Source: Mycolicibacterium rhodesiae | GTDB taxonomy: Bacteria > Actinomycetota > Actinomycetes > Mycobacteriales > Mycobacteriaceae | Assembly: GCF_002086695.1 (NCBI RefSeq) | Contig: NZ_MVIH01000021.1 | Coordinates: 1 to 64,000, forward strand | Length of the DNA: 64,000 bases | Reading direction: 5' to 3' | Shown: positions 50,316-63,907 of the stretch, piece by piece | How the letters are laid out: every line of letters starts with the position of its first letter | Position numbering within the stretch: the stretch's first letter is position 1 | Position numbers and translations under genes: made by a program | Notes under the pieces: generated by a model | The model's database searches: none | Seen by the model: only the letters and a program-made list of their open reading frames with translations | Told to the model about the DNA's origin: nothing

Positions 50316-51596
50316 ATGGGTTCGATTGTCGCGGCGCTGGACGCGCTCGATGCGGCGATCGAGCGTGTGGGTGCCGCAGACATCGAGGAGTTGCCCCCGC
50401 CCGAGCGATTCGTGGCTCTGGAACGGTTGGAGCACGCCGTGCGCCGTCAGGTCGCGATATCCCACGAGCAGCTGACGCGTGTGGAGCGCTATGAGGGCTG
50501 CCCGCCGATCCCAATCGTGTTGGCTGACGCGTTGCGGATTAGCCGTGCCGCCGCCAAGCGCCGGATGCGGGATGCCGAGCAGTTGGCGCCGCGGACCACG
50601 TTGACCGGTGAGCAGTTGCCGCCGCTGTTGCCCGCGACGGGTAAAGCCTGGGATGCCGGGCTTCTCGACGGCGAGCACGTGCGGGTCATCCAGAAGTTCT
50701 TCCGTGACCTGCCCGATCACGTCGGGCCGGTCGAGATCGAGAAGGCCGAACGCACCCTGGCCGAGCATGCCCAGACCATGCGGCCTGATCAGCTGGAGAA
50801 GATCGCCGACCGGCTGGCCGTCCACCTCAACCCCGATGGGAAGTACTCCGAGGAGGACCGGGCGCGCAAGCGCGGGTTCCTGTGGTGCGGCGGCCAACGC
50901 GGCGACGGGATGAGCGTGGGCAAGCTGGTGGCCGATCCGCAGCTGCGGTCGATGCTGGAGGCGTGGTTCGCCAAATTCGCCGCGCCCGAGTCCGACGATC
51001 TGCGTAGCCACGGCCAGCGGCAACACGACGCACTGAGCAGATTGGTCCGCGACCGGCTGGGGGATCCGAAACTCGGACAGCACAACGGACTTCCCGTGAC
51101 CATGATCGTGACCACGACCCTGCAGGACTTGCAGGCCGGTGCCGGTCACGCGGTCACCGCGGGCGGGATTCTGCTGCCGATGACCGATCTGATCCGGATG
51201 GCGACCCCCGCCAACCACTACCTGGCGGTGTTCGACGGAGTGACCGGCCAATCACTTTGGCTGGGCCGCAGCAAAAGACTGGCCTCCGCGGATCAGCGCA
51301 TCATGTTGCTGGCCAAATACCGCGGCTGCACTGCGCCCGGCTGCACGGTGCCCGGTTACAACAGCCAAGTCCATCACGCCGCCAAGGATTGGAAACACGG
51401 CGGCACAACCGACATCGACGACCTCACCCTGGCCTGTAGGTGCGACAACCTCTTGGTGGAGAACGAAGGCTGGACCACTGGCCAACTTTCGAACGGTCAG
51501 ACCGCATGGCACCCACCGCCCGGCGTACCCCTCATCGGCGGCACCAACGACTACCACCACCCGGAACGACTACTGGGTGACGAGGACGACCCATGA
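50316..51596 (+). CDS. DUF222/13E12-type HNH nuclease-like protein
   Basis: A 426-residue protein of the mycobacterial 13E12 repeat family: an N-terminal DUF222 region (RLEHAVRRQVAISHEQ, then SRAAAKRRMRDAEQL) and a C-terminal HNH-like part around residue 350. The HNH portion reads VHHAAKDWKHGG, DIDDLTLAC and CDNLLVEN, so the second His pair seen in many members (CxxHH) is replaced by Cys-Asp-Asn. Two cysteines before it (CTAPGCTVPG) fit a zinc finger. These proteins occur in many copies per genome and are often mobile or recombining; their function is unsettled. It stands alone between the dehydrogenases and the PAC2 gene. Confidence 0.88.
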   Translation: MGSIVAALDALDAAIERVGAADIEELPPPERFVALERLEHAVRRQVAISHEQLTRVERYEGCPPIPIVLADALRISRAAAKRRMRDAEQLAPRTTLTGEQLPPLLPATGKAWDAGLLDGEHVRVIQKFFRDLPDHVGPVEIEKAERTLAEHAQTMRPDQLEKIADRLAVHLNPDGKYSEEDRARKRGFLWCGGQRGDGMSVGKLVADPQLRSMLEAWFAKFAAPESDDLRSHGQRQHDALSRLVRDRLGDPKLGQHNGLPVTMIVTTTLQDLQAGAGHAVTAGGILLPMTDLIRMATPANHYLAVFDGVTGQSLWLGRSKRLASADQRIMLLAKYRGCTAPGCTVPGYNSQVHHAAKDWKHGGTTDIDDLTLACRCDNLLVENEGWTTGQLSNGQTAWHPPPGVPLIGGTNDYHHPERLLGDEDDP

Positions 51597-51597
51597 G

Positions 51598-52488
51598 CTA
51601 GCCGCGGAAGCCCGGACCCCGCCGGCGCAGGTATCGCTCGAACTCGGCGGCCAGCGCGTCGCCGTCGACCTTGGACAGCGCCTCGTTGACGTCGACCTCG
51701 GCGTCGCCGCGCTGTTCCAAGGAGGCCACGTACTCCGCGATCTCCTCGTCCTCGGCTGTCATCTCGGTGACGGCCTGCTCCCACTCCTCGGCCTGCGCGG
51801 GCAGGTCGCCCAGCGGCACCTCGATGTCGAGCACATCCTCGACGCGACGCAGCAGCGCGACGGTGGCCTTCGGGTTGGGCGGTTGCGACACGTAATGCGG
51901 CACCGCCGCCCAGAACGTCACCGCCGGGATGCCGGCCGCCACGCAGGCGTCCTGGAACACCCCGGCAATCCCGGTGGGGCCTTCGTAGCGGGTTTCCTCG
52001 AGGCCGAAGAACTTCGCGGATTCGGGGGAGTAGGCCGCTCCGGACACCGGGACGGGCCGGGTGTGCGGGGTGTCGGCCAGCAGCGCACCCAGGATCACCA
52101 CGGTGTCCACGTTCAGCTTGTCGGCAATCGCGAGCAGCTCGGCGCAGAACGTGCGCCACCGCATGTTGGGTTCGACCCCGTGCATCAGCACGATGTCGCG
52201 GTCCGATCCGGGCGGCCGGCAGTGCGAGATCTGCATCGACGGCCACACCAGTTCGCGGGTCACACCGTCCACCTGCCGGATCACCGGACGATTCACCTGG
52301 TAGTCGTAATACGCCTCGTCGTCGATCTCGACGATCGTGTCGGCCTCCCAGATGGCGTCCAGGTGCTCGAGCGCGTCGCTGGCCGCGTCGCCTGCGTCGT
52401 TCCAGCCTTCGAAAGCCGCGACAATGATCGTGTTCTGCAATTCGGGCAGATCCGGGCCTTTCGCGCCGCTGAAATTCGACGGGGTCAC
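51598..52488 (-). CDS. PAC2-family protein (proteasome assembly chaperone-like)
   Basis: A 296-residue PAC2-family protein (Rv2125-like). Recognisable parts are FEGWNDAGDAASDALEHL near the N-terminus, and the YYDYQVNRPVIRQVDG and DIVLMHGVEPNMRWRTF segments. The C-terminal third is acidic helix with RYLRRRGPGFRG at the end. Actinobacterial PAC2 proteins resemble proteasome assembly factors and form trimers in crystals, but their function is unclear. The start is GTG at 52488. It is convergent with the HNH gene, 1 base apart, and divergent from metH. Confidence 0.87.
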   Translation of the reverse strand: MTPSNFSGAKGPDLPELQNTIIVAAFEGWNDAGDAASDALEHLDAIWEADTIVEIDDEAYYDYQVNRPVIRQVDGVTRELVWPSMQISHCRPPGSDRDIVLMHGVEPNMRWRTFCAELLAIADKLNVDTVVILGALLADTPHTRPVPVSGAAYSPESAKFFGLEETRYEGPTGIAGVFQDACVAAGIPAVTFWAAVPHYVSQPPNPKATVALLRRVEDVLDIEVPLGDLPAQAEEWEQAVTEMTAEDEEIAEYVASLEQRGDAEVDVNEALSKVDGDALAAEFERYLRRRGPGFRG

Positions 52489-52692
52489 AACTTCAGCCTA
52501 AGGGTTGCTCGGCTTCGATGAGCCTTCTCGGACCGACTACCCTGGTGTCGTGGCGTGTGCTAGTAGACGCGTCATCGGCACGTGGTTGCGAGCCCGGGCG
52601 TCCTCGGCGCGAAATACGTTCGGCTGCAATCTGGTTAACCCGACGGGTTAGGCGCCCAGAAGTCGATTGCGCGACGACGTAGACTTTTCACC

Positions 52693-52776
52693 GTCGAGAG
52701 GCGTTGCAACGGGTCCGGCCGGCTGCCGGTATCCGCCACGCTCGGCAGAGTTAAGGACGCCTTCCGTCATGGAAGG
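52693..52776 (+). promoter_or_regulatory. Candidate S-adenosylhomocysteine riboswitch of metH
   Basis: The metH leader fits the SAH riboswitch layout. P1 is GUCGAG (52693-52698) with CUCGGC (52741-52746). The 5' P1 strand is followed at once by AGGCGUUGCAA (52699-52709), the conserved core. P2 pairs CCGGC (52715-52719) with GCCGG (52725-52729), then GCCA precedes the 3' P1 strand. The pseudoknot pairs AGGCG (52699-52703) with CGCCU (52758-52762). In the alternative state CCUUCC (52760-52765) pairs with GGAAGG (52771-52776), the ribosome site, so ligand binding would free translation. One conserved position (CCAGG) reads CCACG. Confidence 0.62.
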
Positions 52777-52783
52777 AACGTTT

Positions 52784-56514
<3,731 letters not shown>

Positions 56515-56533
<19 letters not shown>

Positions 56534-59184
56534 GCCCGGAAATACAGGCTGCCCCGGAACGCAAGCAGCACAGCGACGGTCGCGGTCCATCCGGTCTGGT
56601 GGCTGGCACCCAGGCCACGGCCGGTGTCGCCGTCGAAGTACTCGTGGAACGGGACCAGGTCGCGCCAGTGCGGGTCGGTCTGGAAATACTCGTTGTCCCC
56701 GAACACCGCTCGCCGGCCGTCCTCGCCGCGGACCAGAAGGCCGGTCAGCTGGCGAGCAAGCCGGTCGGCCACCACGTGCAGGGTCACCTCGTCGGCCGAC
56801 CCCGCGGGGTCGGGAACTCGGTAGGTGTCGCCGAGGAACCGGGCGTAGGAGTTGAGCGCCTGGACGACGAGGAAATTGGTGGGCAGCCAGACCGGACCGC
56901 GCCAGTTGGAGTTTCCGCAGAACATGCGGCTGCGCGATTCGGCAGGCTGATAGTCGACCACGTAGTCGGCACCGTCGACGTGGTAGGTGTACGGGTGGTC
57001 GCGGTGGTACCGCGACAGAGACCGGATTCCGTTGGGGGACAGGAACTGCTCCGGGTCCAGGAGCCGTCGCAGGATATGCGTGAGCCGGTCCTTGTGGATG
57101 ACGCCGATCATCAGATGACTGCCGTCGCCGCCGCTCATCACCAGCTTGACGTCGTCGTCGGTGTGCTCGTAGGTCTTGGCCAGCGCCCCGAGGCAGTGCG
57201 TGAGGATCGAGGTGACCTCCGTCGCGCTGGTCGGGATGGCGATTGCCGCGAAGAGCGGAACGATCGCCTGGATCGAGAACACCTCCAGCGATCTGCTTGT
57301 CCCGTCCGGCATTTCGATGACATCGTGATAGAAGTTTGTGTCGTCGTTCCAGAAGCTGACCCGGTAGGTGCCCTTCTCCAGTGAGTTGGCCACCAGCCAG
57401 GCGTCCCACACCCACCGGCTGAACATGTCGGTGTAACTCGGATCCGTCTGCGACAGTTCGATCGCCATCTCCAACAGATGGAAGATCAGCGCCGCCATCC
57501 ACGCGGTGCCGTCGACCTGGGCGAGCTCCCCGCCGGTGGGCAGCGGCTCGTCGCGGTCGAACACCCCGATGTTGTCCATGCCGAGGAACCCGCCGCCGAA
57601 CACACCGCGGTTCGTCTCGTCTTTCTGGTTGAGCCACCACATCGCGTTGAGGGTGGCGGACCGGTATGCGGTGGCCAGGAAATCGAAATCCCCGACGCCG
57701 TTGCGAAGCTGATCGAGTTGGTAGACCTGCCACGCCGCCCAGGCATGCACAGGCGGATTGGTGTCGCCGAACTTCCATTCGTAGGCCGGGATCTGGCCGT
57801 GCGGATGTTGCGCGGTGGACCCGTGCAGGATGAGTACCTGCGTCTTGGCGAACTCGGGATCGATGAGCGCCATGGCGACGCAGTGAAAAGCCAAGTCCCA
57901 GGCGGCAAACCACGGGTACTCCCACGCGTCGGGCATCAGGATGACATTAGTGACCGCGAAATGCTGCCAGTCGTGGTTGCGTGCGCTCCAGCGTTCTCGT
58001 GGCGGTGGCGGTTGGTCCGGATCGCCCTTCAGCCAGCGCCGCACCGCGTAATTGTAGAACTGCTTGCACCACAGCAGCCCGGCGAAGGCCTGCCGCTGGA
58101 CCAGCCGTTCGTCGCTGCTCAGGTCCGGTGCCGCGACCGCGTGATAGAACTCGTCCGCCTCGTGCCTGCGGTCTGCCAGCACGGCATCGGCGTACTCGGT
58201 CGGGTAGACGGTATCTGTGGTCGCGAAACGGACTGTGACGGCGCATATTTCGCCGGGTTGCAAGGTGGTGGAGACAATCGCGGCGACCTTGCTGCCTTCC
58301 GCCGCGTCGACAGCGTCGGCGATGCCGTCGACCAGGTAGTCGTTGATACCGTCTTTGGTGGTGGCCGATGCGTTCGCCGAGGAGAACAACAGGCGGTTGT
58401 TGGTCTCGTTCTCGCAGAACACCAGTCGCGGAGTATCCCCGCATGAACTGGTGACCGTGTACCACCGCCGCCCGAGCTTGGGGTGCGAGGTGCTCGCCGT
58501 GCCGTCGCCACATGCGGCGATCCGCGGCCGGTCCTGGTCCGGATCCCAAGACCAGGTGTTGCGGTACCACAGCTGCGGCAGCACGTGGATCGGCGCTGCC
58601 TCCGGCCCGCGGTTGGTCACCGTGATACGGCAGAAGACGTCCTCCGGCCCATCCTTGGCGTAGGCCACCTCGACGTCGAAATAGCGCTGCTGCAGCCATT
58701 GTTCGCGCAAGGCCTCGAACAGTTCGTACTCGTCGTCGTCGGGTCCGCGCTGCTGATTCGTGCGCAGCAGGTCGTCGTACGGGAACGCGGCCTGCGGATA
58801 TTTGTAGACCAGGGATGCGTAGGCGTGGGTCGGCAGGTTGTCGGTGTAGAACCAGTAGTCCTTGACGTCCTCTCCGTGGTTGCCCTCCTCGTTGGCCACC
58901 CCGTAGGGCCGTTCTTTGATGATGCGGTCGTGACCGTTCCACAGTGCGACGCCCAGACAGATGGTCTGCTCGTCGTCGCACCAGCCGGCCAGACCGTCGT
59001 CGCTCCAGCGGTACGCCCGGCTGCGGGCGTGGTCGAACGGAAAGTAGGCCCAGGCATCGCCATCGGCGCTGTAGTCCTCCCGCACGCTGCCCCAGGCGCG
59101 TTCGCTCAGGTACGTTCCCCAGCGGCGCCAGGGCGCGACCCCGGCCTCTGCCTCGGCGAGGCGGTTCTGCTCGGCGGTGCTCAC
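56515..59184 (-). CDS. GH63/MGH1-like glycoside hydrolase
   Basis: An 889-residue cytoplasmic protein of the mannosyl-oligosaccharide glucosidase/MGH1-like (alpha/alpha)6-barrel type. Segments typical of the group are RAYRWSDDGLAG, WGSVREDYSADG at the N-terminus, WYRNTWSWDPD in the beta-sandwich part, WAAWQVYQLDQ, NSNWRGPVWLPTNFLV and GDTGRGLGASHQTGWTA at the C-terminus, with acidic residues that could act as catalytic pair. Its substrate is probably a small glucoside, glucosylglycerate-type solute or glycogen-related sugar, but this cannot be read. GTG at 59184 overlaps the zwf stop, so it is coupled to the pentose phosphate genes. Confidence 0.85.
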
Positions 59185-60575
59185 TGGTGCGCGGGCAGCC
59201 AGGGCTGACGCCAGGCCGGATATCCGGCGACCAGTGCGTTGGCTCCCGGCGGTCCCCACGAACCCGGTTGGTACACCTCGACCGGCGGCGGCGACTCCAG
59301 CAGCGGCTCGACGATCCGCCAGGTCTCCTCCACACCGTCTTCCCGGATGAACTGGCTCGAGTCGCCGTGCATGGCGTCTCCCAGCAGTCGCTCGTACGGT
59401 TCGGGGGCGGCGGCCATCTCGTCGGCGAACACCAGACCGAGGTTGACGGCGCGGGTGGTGTCGGCACCGGATTCTTTGGCTTGCAGTATGAAATCCACGC
59501 CGGGACTGGGATCGATCCGGAAGATGAACTCGTTCTGTTCGGTCTTCGGCAGGAACGGCAGTGGTGGCGGTCGCTTGAAGATCACCCGAATCTCGGTGGC
59601 TCGCACCGGAAGAGCCTTGCCGGCCCGGATGAAGAACGGCACACCCGACCAGCGCCAGTTGTCGATATGCAACTTCAACGCCGTGAACGTCTCGGTCTGC
59701 GAGTCAGGCGCGACACCGTCGATCTCCCGATAGCCGGCGTACTGGCCGCGCACATACTGCGCGGGGTCGGCGGGACGAATGGACTTGAACAGCTCGACCC
59801 GCTTGTCCCGGAACCCGTCCGGGCCGCCGCTCGACGGTTCGGCGGCGATCAGTCCGATCAGCTGCAGCAAGTGATTTTGGACGACATCGCGCAATGCCCC
59901 GACCGGGTCGTAGAAGTGGCCGCGATCCTCCACGCCGAAGTTCTCGGCCATCGTGATCTGCACTGCCTCGATCCGGTCGCGGTTCCACAGCGGCTCGATG
60001 ATGGAGTTGGAGAACCGGATGTAGCGGATGTCCATCGCCGGTTCCTTGCCGAGGAAGTGGTCGATGCGGTAGATCTGCCACTCCTGCAGGTGGGCGCTCA
60101 ACTGATCGTTGAGGGCCTTCGCCGATGAAAGATCATGTCCGAACGGCTTTTCCACCACCACCCGCGCGTTGTCGGTGAGGCCGGCGCCGGCGAGGCCGTC
60201 CACCACCCGGCCGAACAGCGACGGAGGGATCTCCAGGTAGAACACCGGATCGGTGCGGCCCTTGATGGCGGCGGCCACCTTGGTGTATGTCGCGGCGTCG
60301 GCGAAATCGCCGGAAACCATTGACAATCGCGCCGCGAATCGGGCGAACACCTCGTCGTCCACCGGCTCGCCGGTCGCTTCGATCGCGGCTCGCGCGTGTT
60401 CGGCCAGGGTCTCGGCGGACCAGTCGTCAAGTGCCACTCCGACGATCGGGCACTCGAGCAGGCCGCGCCGCTCCAAGCGGTACAACGACCGGAACGTCAT
60501 CTTTCTGGCCAAATCGCCTGTGATGCCGAAGATCACTAAAACGTCTGCGGTAGAAGCATTTTGAGCGACCATCAC
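59181..60575 (-). CDS. zwf: Glucose-6-phosphate dehydrogenase
   Basis: Zwf oxidises glucose-6-phosphate to 6-phosphogluconolactone, making NADPH. At 464 residues it is slightly shorter than the 480-515 norm. The N-terminal Rossmann motif is VIFGITGDLARKMTF (GxxGDLA), and the active-site peptide is YRIDHFLGKE with the Lys and His used in catalysis. It lies between gnd (overlap 4 bases) and the glycosidase gene (overlap 4 bases). The first codon is an ATG (MMVAQNAS, with ATGs in tandem). It is a second, cluster-type zwf, different from the tal-zwf-opcA set of actinobacteria. Confidence 0.93.
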   Translation of the reverse strand: MMVAQNASTADVLVIFGITGDLARKMTFRSLYRLERRGLLECPIVGVALDDWSAETLAEHARAAIEATGEPVDDEVFARFAARLSMVSGDFADAATYTKVAAAIKGRTDPVFYLEIPPSLFGRVVDGLAGAGLTDNARVVVEKPFGHDLSSAKALNDQLSAHLQEWQIYRIDHFLGKEPAMDIRYIRFSNSIIEPLWNRDRIEAVQITMAENFGVEDRGHFYDPVGALRDVVQNHLLQLIGLIAAEPSSGGPDGFRDKRVELFKSIRPADPAQYVRGQYAGYREIDGVAPDSQTETFTALKLHIDNWRWSGVPFFIRAGKALPVRATEIRVIFKRPPPLPFLPKTEQNEFIFRIDPSPGVDFILQAKESGADTTRAVNLGLVFADEMAAAPEPYERLLGDAMHGDSSQFIREDGVEETWRIVEPLLESPPPVEVYQPGSWGPPGANALVAGYPAWRQPWLPAHQ

Positions 60576-61585
60576 TTCTTCTCCGCGTGGCCGCCGAACT
60601 CGCTGCGCATTGCCGAGCAGATCTGGTCGGTGAACTCGCCGAGCTGGCGGGATTGCAAGCGTTCATAGAGAGCGGTGGTGATCACCGGGGCGGGGACGCC
60701 TTCGTCCACCGCGGCGAGCACCGTCCACCGTCCTTCGCCGGAATCAGATACCCGCCCGGAGAACTGGGCGAGGTCGGGCGAGGCGGCGAACGCGTCCGCG
60801 ATCAGGTCCACCAGCCAGGACCCGACGACCGATCCGCGGCGCCAGACTTCGGCGACCTCGCCGACGTTGATGTCGTACTGATAGGCCCACGGGTCGCGCA
60901 GGGGAGTGGTCTCGGCATCGACCACTCGATCGACCTGCCCGGCGTTGGCGTGCTTGATGATGCTCAGCCCCTCGGCGATCGCGGCCATCATCCCGTACTC
61001 GACGCCGTTGTGAACCATCTTCACGAAGTGCCCGGCGCCATTGGGACCGCAATGCAGGTAGCCCTCGGGGGCGGTTCCGGTGGCGTCGGCCGGGCGGCTC
61101 GGAGTGGGCTCCGCGGTGCCGATACCCGGTGCGATGGTCTTGAAGATCGGATCGAGGCGGTCGACCACGTCGGTCTCGCCGCCGATCATCAGGCAATAGC
61201 CACGGTCCAACCCCCACACACCGCCGCTGGTGCCGCAATCGACGTAATGCAGGCCACTTCGGGCGAGCTTCTGCGCCCGGGTGATGTCATCGCGGTAGTA
61301 CGAGTTGCCCCCGTCGATCACGGTGTCTCCGGACGAGAGCAGCGGAACCAGAGTGTCGAGGGTCTCCTCGACGATCGCGGCGGGCAGCATCAGCCAGATC
61401 GCGCGCGGGCCGTCGAGTTGTGCGACGAAATCCGCGAGGCTGGCTGCTCCGGTGGCGCCTTCGCCTTCCAGTTCGCCGACCGCGGCGGGGTTCACGTCAT
61501 AGACGACGCACGTGTGTCCGCCCCGCATCAATCGGCGAACCAGGTTCGCGCCCATTCGTCCCAGACCAACCATGCCGAGTTGCAT
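60572..61585 (-). CDS. gnd: 6-phosphogluconate dehydrogenase, short GndA type
   Basis: A 337-residue decarboxylating 6-phosphogluconate dehydrogenase of the short class, often NAD-dependent. The N-terminal nucleotide motif is GLGRMGANLVRRLMRGGH, then IDGGNSYYRDD, CGTSGGVWGLDRGYCLMIGG (read in its two halves, with catalytic Ser/Gly) and HFVKMVHNGVEYGMM with the catalytic Lys and His. It heads the gnd-zwf-glycosidase operon; all joints are 4-base overlaps. The promoter should lie in the 71-base gap shared with the divergent HAD gene. Confidence 0.94.
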   Translation of the reverse strand: MQLGMVGLGRMGANLVRRLMRGGHTCVVYDVNPAAVGELEGEGATGAASLADFVAQLDGPRAIWLMLPAAIVEETLDTLVPLLSSGDTVIDGGNSYYRDDITRAQKLARSGLHYVDCGTSGGVWGLDRGYCLMIGGETDVVDRLDPIFKTIAPGIGTAEPTPSRPADATGTAPEGYLHCGPNGAGHFVKMVHNGVEYGMMAAIAEGLSIIKHANAGQVDRVVDAETTPLRDPWAYQYDINVGEVAEVWRRGSVVGSWLVDLIADAFAASPDLAQFSGRVSDSGEGRWTVLAAVDEGVPAPVITTALYERLQSRQLGEFTDQICSAMRSEFGGHAEKK

Positions 61586-61656
61586 GACGCCACCCTAGTG
61601 ATCCGTCGCAGCAAACTCGCCGGATTCGAAGTCATGGCCTGGTACATGGCACAATC

Positions 61657-62346
61657 GTGGACGTGCGAGCGGTGTTATGGGACATGGACGGCACTCTCGT
61701 CGACTCCGAAAAGCTCTGGGACGTCGCGATCAACGAGCTGTACACCCGCCACGGCCGGGTGTTGTCACCGGAGGTGCGCGATGCGACGGTGGGCGGCTCG
61801 GCCGACGGGGTGATCCGGATCGTGTTCGCCGACCTCGGGCTCGATCCGCACCCGGGGCACATGGCCGAGGTCGCCGACTGGATGCACGAGTACGTCGGAG
61901 AATTGTTTTCGACCGGTCTGCCGTGGTGTCCGGGCGCCCGGGAACTGCTCGACGCATTGCGGGCCGCTGACGTGCCGATGGCGTTGGTGACCAACACGCG
62001 TCGGGACCTGACCGAGAACGCACTGAACAGCATTGGCAGGCATTACTTTTCAGCCACGGTGTGCGGTGACGAGGTTCCTCAGGGCAAACCCGCGCCGGAC
62101 ATCTACCTGCGTGCGGCCGAACTGCTCGGGTTCGCCGCGGGCGAATGTCTGGCAATCGAGGACTCGGTCACCGGCACCGCCGCCGCCGAGGACGCCGGAT
62201 GCCCGGTGCTCGTGGTGCCCAACGAGGTCGACGTGCCCGCCACCCCTGGCCGACAGCACGTTTCGTCGCTCGCAGGGTTGGGCATTCCGCAGCTGCGAAA
62301 GATCTACACGGACCTGCGGCTGGGGCTCGGCGAACGCTCGGCGTGA
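61657..62346 (+). CDS. HAD-family phosphatase (beta-phosphoglucomutase-like)
   Basis: A 229-residue HAD hydrolase with all four motifs: DMDGTLVDSE (nucleophile and acid Asp) near residue 9, VTNTRRD near residue 108, the Lys in QGKPAPDIYLRAAELLG, and the acidic pair in AIEDSVTGTAAA. An alpha-helical cap lies between motif I and II. This group removes phosphate from sugar phosphates or phosphoglycolate. The start is GTG at 61657. Divergent from gnd and upstream of a sugar transporter, it may act on sugar phosphates. Confidence 0.9.
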   Translation: MDVRAVLWDMDGTLVDSEKLWDVAINELYTRHGRVLSPEVRDATVGGSADGVIRIVFADLGLDPHPGHMAEVADWMHEYVGELFSTGLPWCPGARELLDALRAADVPMALVTNTRRDLTENALNSIGRHYFSATVCGDEVPQGKPAPDIYLRAAELLGFAAGECLAIEDSVTGTAAAEDAGCPVLVVPNEVDVPATPGRQHVSSLAGLGIPQLRKIYTDLRLGLGERSA

Positions 62347-62433
62347 ACGGCTGACCGATATCGGCGTGGTGCCGCTGCGACTGTGCAATCGTAGTTGCCA
62401 CCAGATTTCGCAGTGCTGCGGAAAGGACGCCTC

Positions 62434-63900
62434 ATGGCTGGCCAAGGACCCACCAGCGACACACCGACAGGACTCGAGGACGAAGACTTCTCCTCGGGGG
62501 GCACCGCGGTTCGGATAGCCTCGGTAGCCGCCCTGGGTGGTCTGCTCTTCGGCTACGACAGTGCGGTGATCAACGGTGCGGTCGACTCGATCCAGGAAGA
62601 CTTCGGCATCGGTAACGCCGAGCTCGGCTTCGCCGTCGCATCGGCGTTGCTCGGAGCCGCGGCCGGTGCAATGTCCGCGGGCCGAATCGCAGACCGCATC
62701 GGCCGCATCTCGGTGATGAAGATCGCGGCGGTGTTCTTCCTCATCAGCGCCATCGGCACCGGGCTGGCGCCGAATGTGACGACGGTCGTGATCTTCCGGA
62801 TCGTCGGCGGCATCGGCGTCGGCATCGCCTCGGTGATCGCGCCCGCGTACATCGCCGAGACCTCCCCGCCTCGAATCCGCGGCCGGCTCGGGTCATTGCA
62901 ACAGCTGGCCATCGTCTCCGGCATCTTTCTGTCGTTCGTCGTGAACTGGCTTCTCCAGCACGCCGCCGGTGGTCCGAACAAGGAACTGTGGCTGCACCTC
63001 GACGCCTGGCGGTGGATGTTCCTGGCGATGGCGATCCCCGCGGTCCTGTACGGCGCGCTGGCGTTCACCATCCCCGAGTCGCCGCGGTATCTGGTGGCCA
63101 GCCACAAGATTCCCGAGGCCCGCCGAGTGCTGAGCATGCTGCTGGGTGAGAAGAACCTCGAGATCACCATCAGCCGCATCCGCGAGACCCTGGAGCGGGA
63201 GGACAAGCCCTCGTGGCGCGATCTGCGCAAGCCGAGCGGCGGCCTGTACGGCATCGTCTGGGTCGGCTTGGGACTGTCGATCTTCCAACAGTTCGTCGGC
63301 ATCAACGTGATCTTCTACTACTCGAATGTGCTGTGGCAGGCCGTGGGCTTCGACGCCGACCAGTCGGCCATCTACACGGTGATCACGTCGGTGGTGAACG
63401 TCGCGACCACCCTGATCGCCATCGCCCTGATCGACAAGATCGGCCGCAAGCCGCTGCTGTTGATCGGCTCGTCCGGCATGGCCGTCACCCTCATCACGAT
63501 GGCCGTGATCTTCGCCAACGCGACTCTGGTGGATGGAAAGCCGAACCTGCCGGGCGCATCCGGGGTCATCGCGCTGATTGCCGCGAACCTCTTCGTGGTG
63601 GCGTTCGGCATGTCCTGGGGTCCGGTCGTCTGGGTCCTGCTCGGCGAGATGTTCCCGAACCGCATCCGTGCGGCCGCTCTCGGACTGGCTGCGGCGGGAC
63701 AGTGGGCGGCGAACTGGGTTATCACCGTGACGTTCCCCGGCCTGCGTGACCACCTCGGCCTGGCATACGGGTTCTACGGCTTGTGTGCGGTGCTGTCGGG
63801 ACTGTTCGTGTGGAAGTGGGTCATGGAGACCAAGGGTGTCTCGCTCGAGGACATGCACGCCGAAGTCCTGCACGAGGACAAGCCGGCGCGCTCCGGCTAG
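62434..63900 (+). CDS. MFS sugar porter (sugar:proton symporter)
   Basis: A 488-residue twelve-helix MFS protein of the sugar porter family (GlcP/XylE/GalP type). Diagnostic motifs are GGLLFGYDSAVINGA in helix 1, RIADRIGRISVM in loop 2-3, PESPRYLVA before the central loop, QQFVGINVIFYYSNVLW in helix 7 (sugar-binding QQ and N residues) and EMFPNRIRAAALGLA in loop 10-11. ATG at 62434 follows GGAAAGGA; the earlier frame to 62395 has no better start. With the pentose phosphate genes and the HAD phosphatase nearby, hexose or pentose import is likely. Confidence 0.94.
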   Translation: MAGQGPTSDTPTGLEDEDFSSGGTAVRIASVAALGGLLFGYDSAVINGAVDSIQEDFGIGNAELGFAVASALLGAAAGAMSAGRIADRIGRISVMKIAAVFFLISAIGTGLAPNVTTVVIFRIVGGIGVGIASVIAPAYIAETSPPRIRGRLGSLQQLAIVSGIFLSFVVNWLLQHAAGGPNKELWLHLDAWRWMFLAMAIPAVLYGALAFTIPESPRYLVASHKIPEARRVLSMLLGEKNLEITISRIRETLEREDKPSWRDLRKPSGGLYGIVWVGLGLSIFQQFVGINVIFYYSNVLWQAVGFDADQSAIYTVITSVVNVATTLIAIALIDKIGRKPLLLIGSSGMAVTLITMAVIFANATLVDGKPNLPGASGVIALIAANLFVVAFGMSWGPVVWVLLGEMFPNRIRAAALGLAAAGQWAANWVITVTFPGLRDHLGLAYGFYGLCAVLSGLFVWKWVMETKGVSLEDMHAEVLHEDKPARSG

Positions 63901-63907
63901 CCCGTGA

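Noticed and set aside
50316..51596. HNH gene as a group II intron or homing endonuclease insertion
   Set aside because: The gene is a complete DUF222/13E12 protein with its own start and -10 element, and no interrupted gene flanks it.
52500..52692. Cobalamin riboswitch before metH
   Set aside because: No B12 box (GCCACTG-type) with the needed paired regions is seen; the nearest resemblance, CCGCCACGC at 52734-52742, is part of the SAH-like element.
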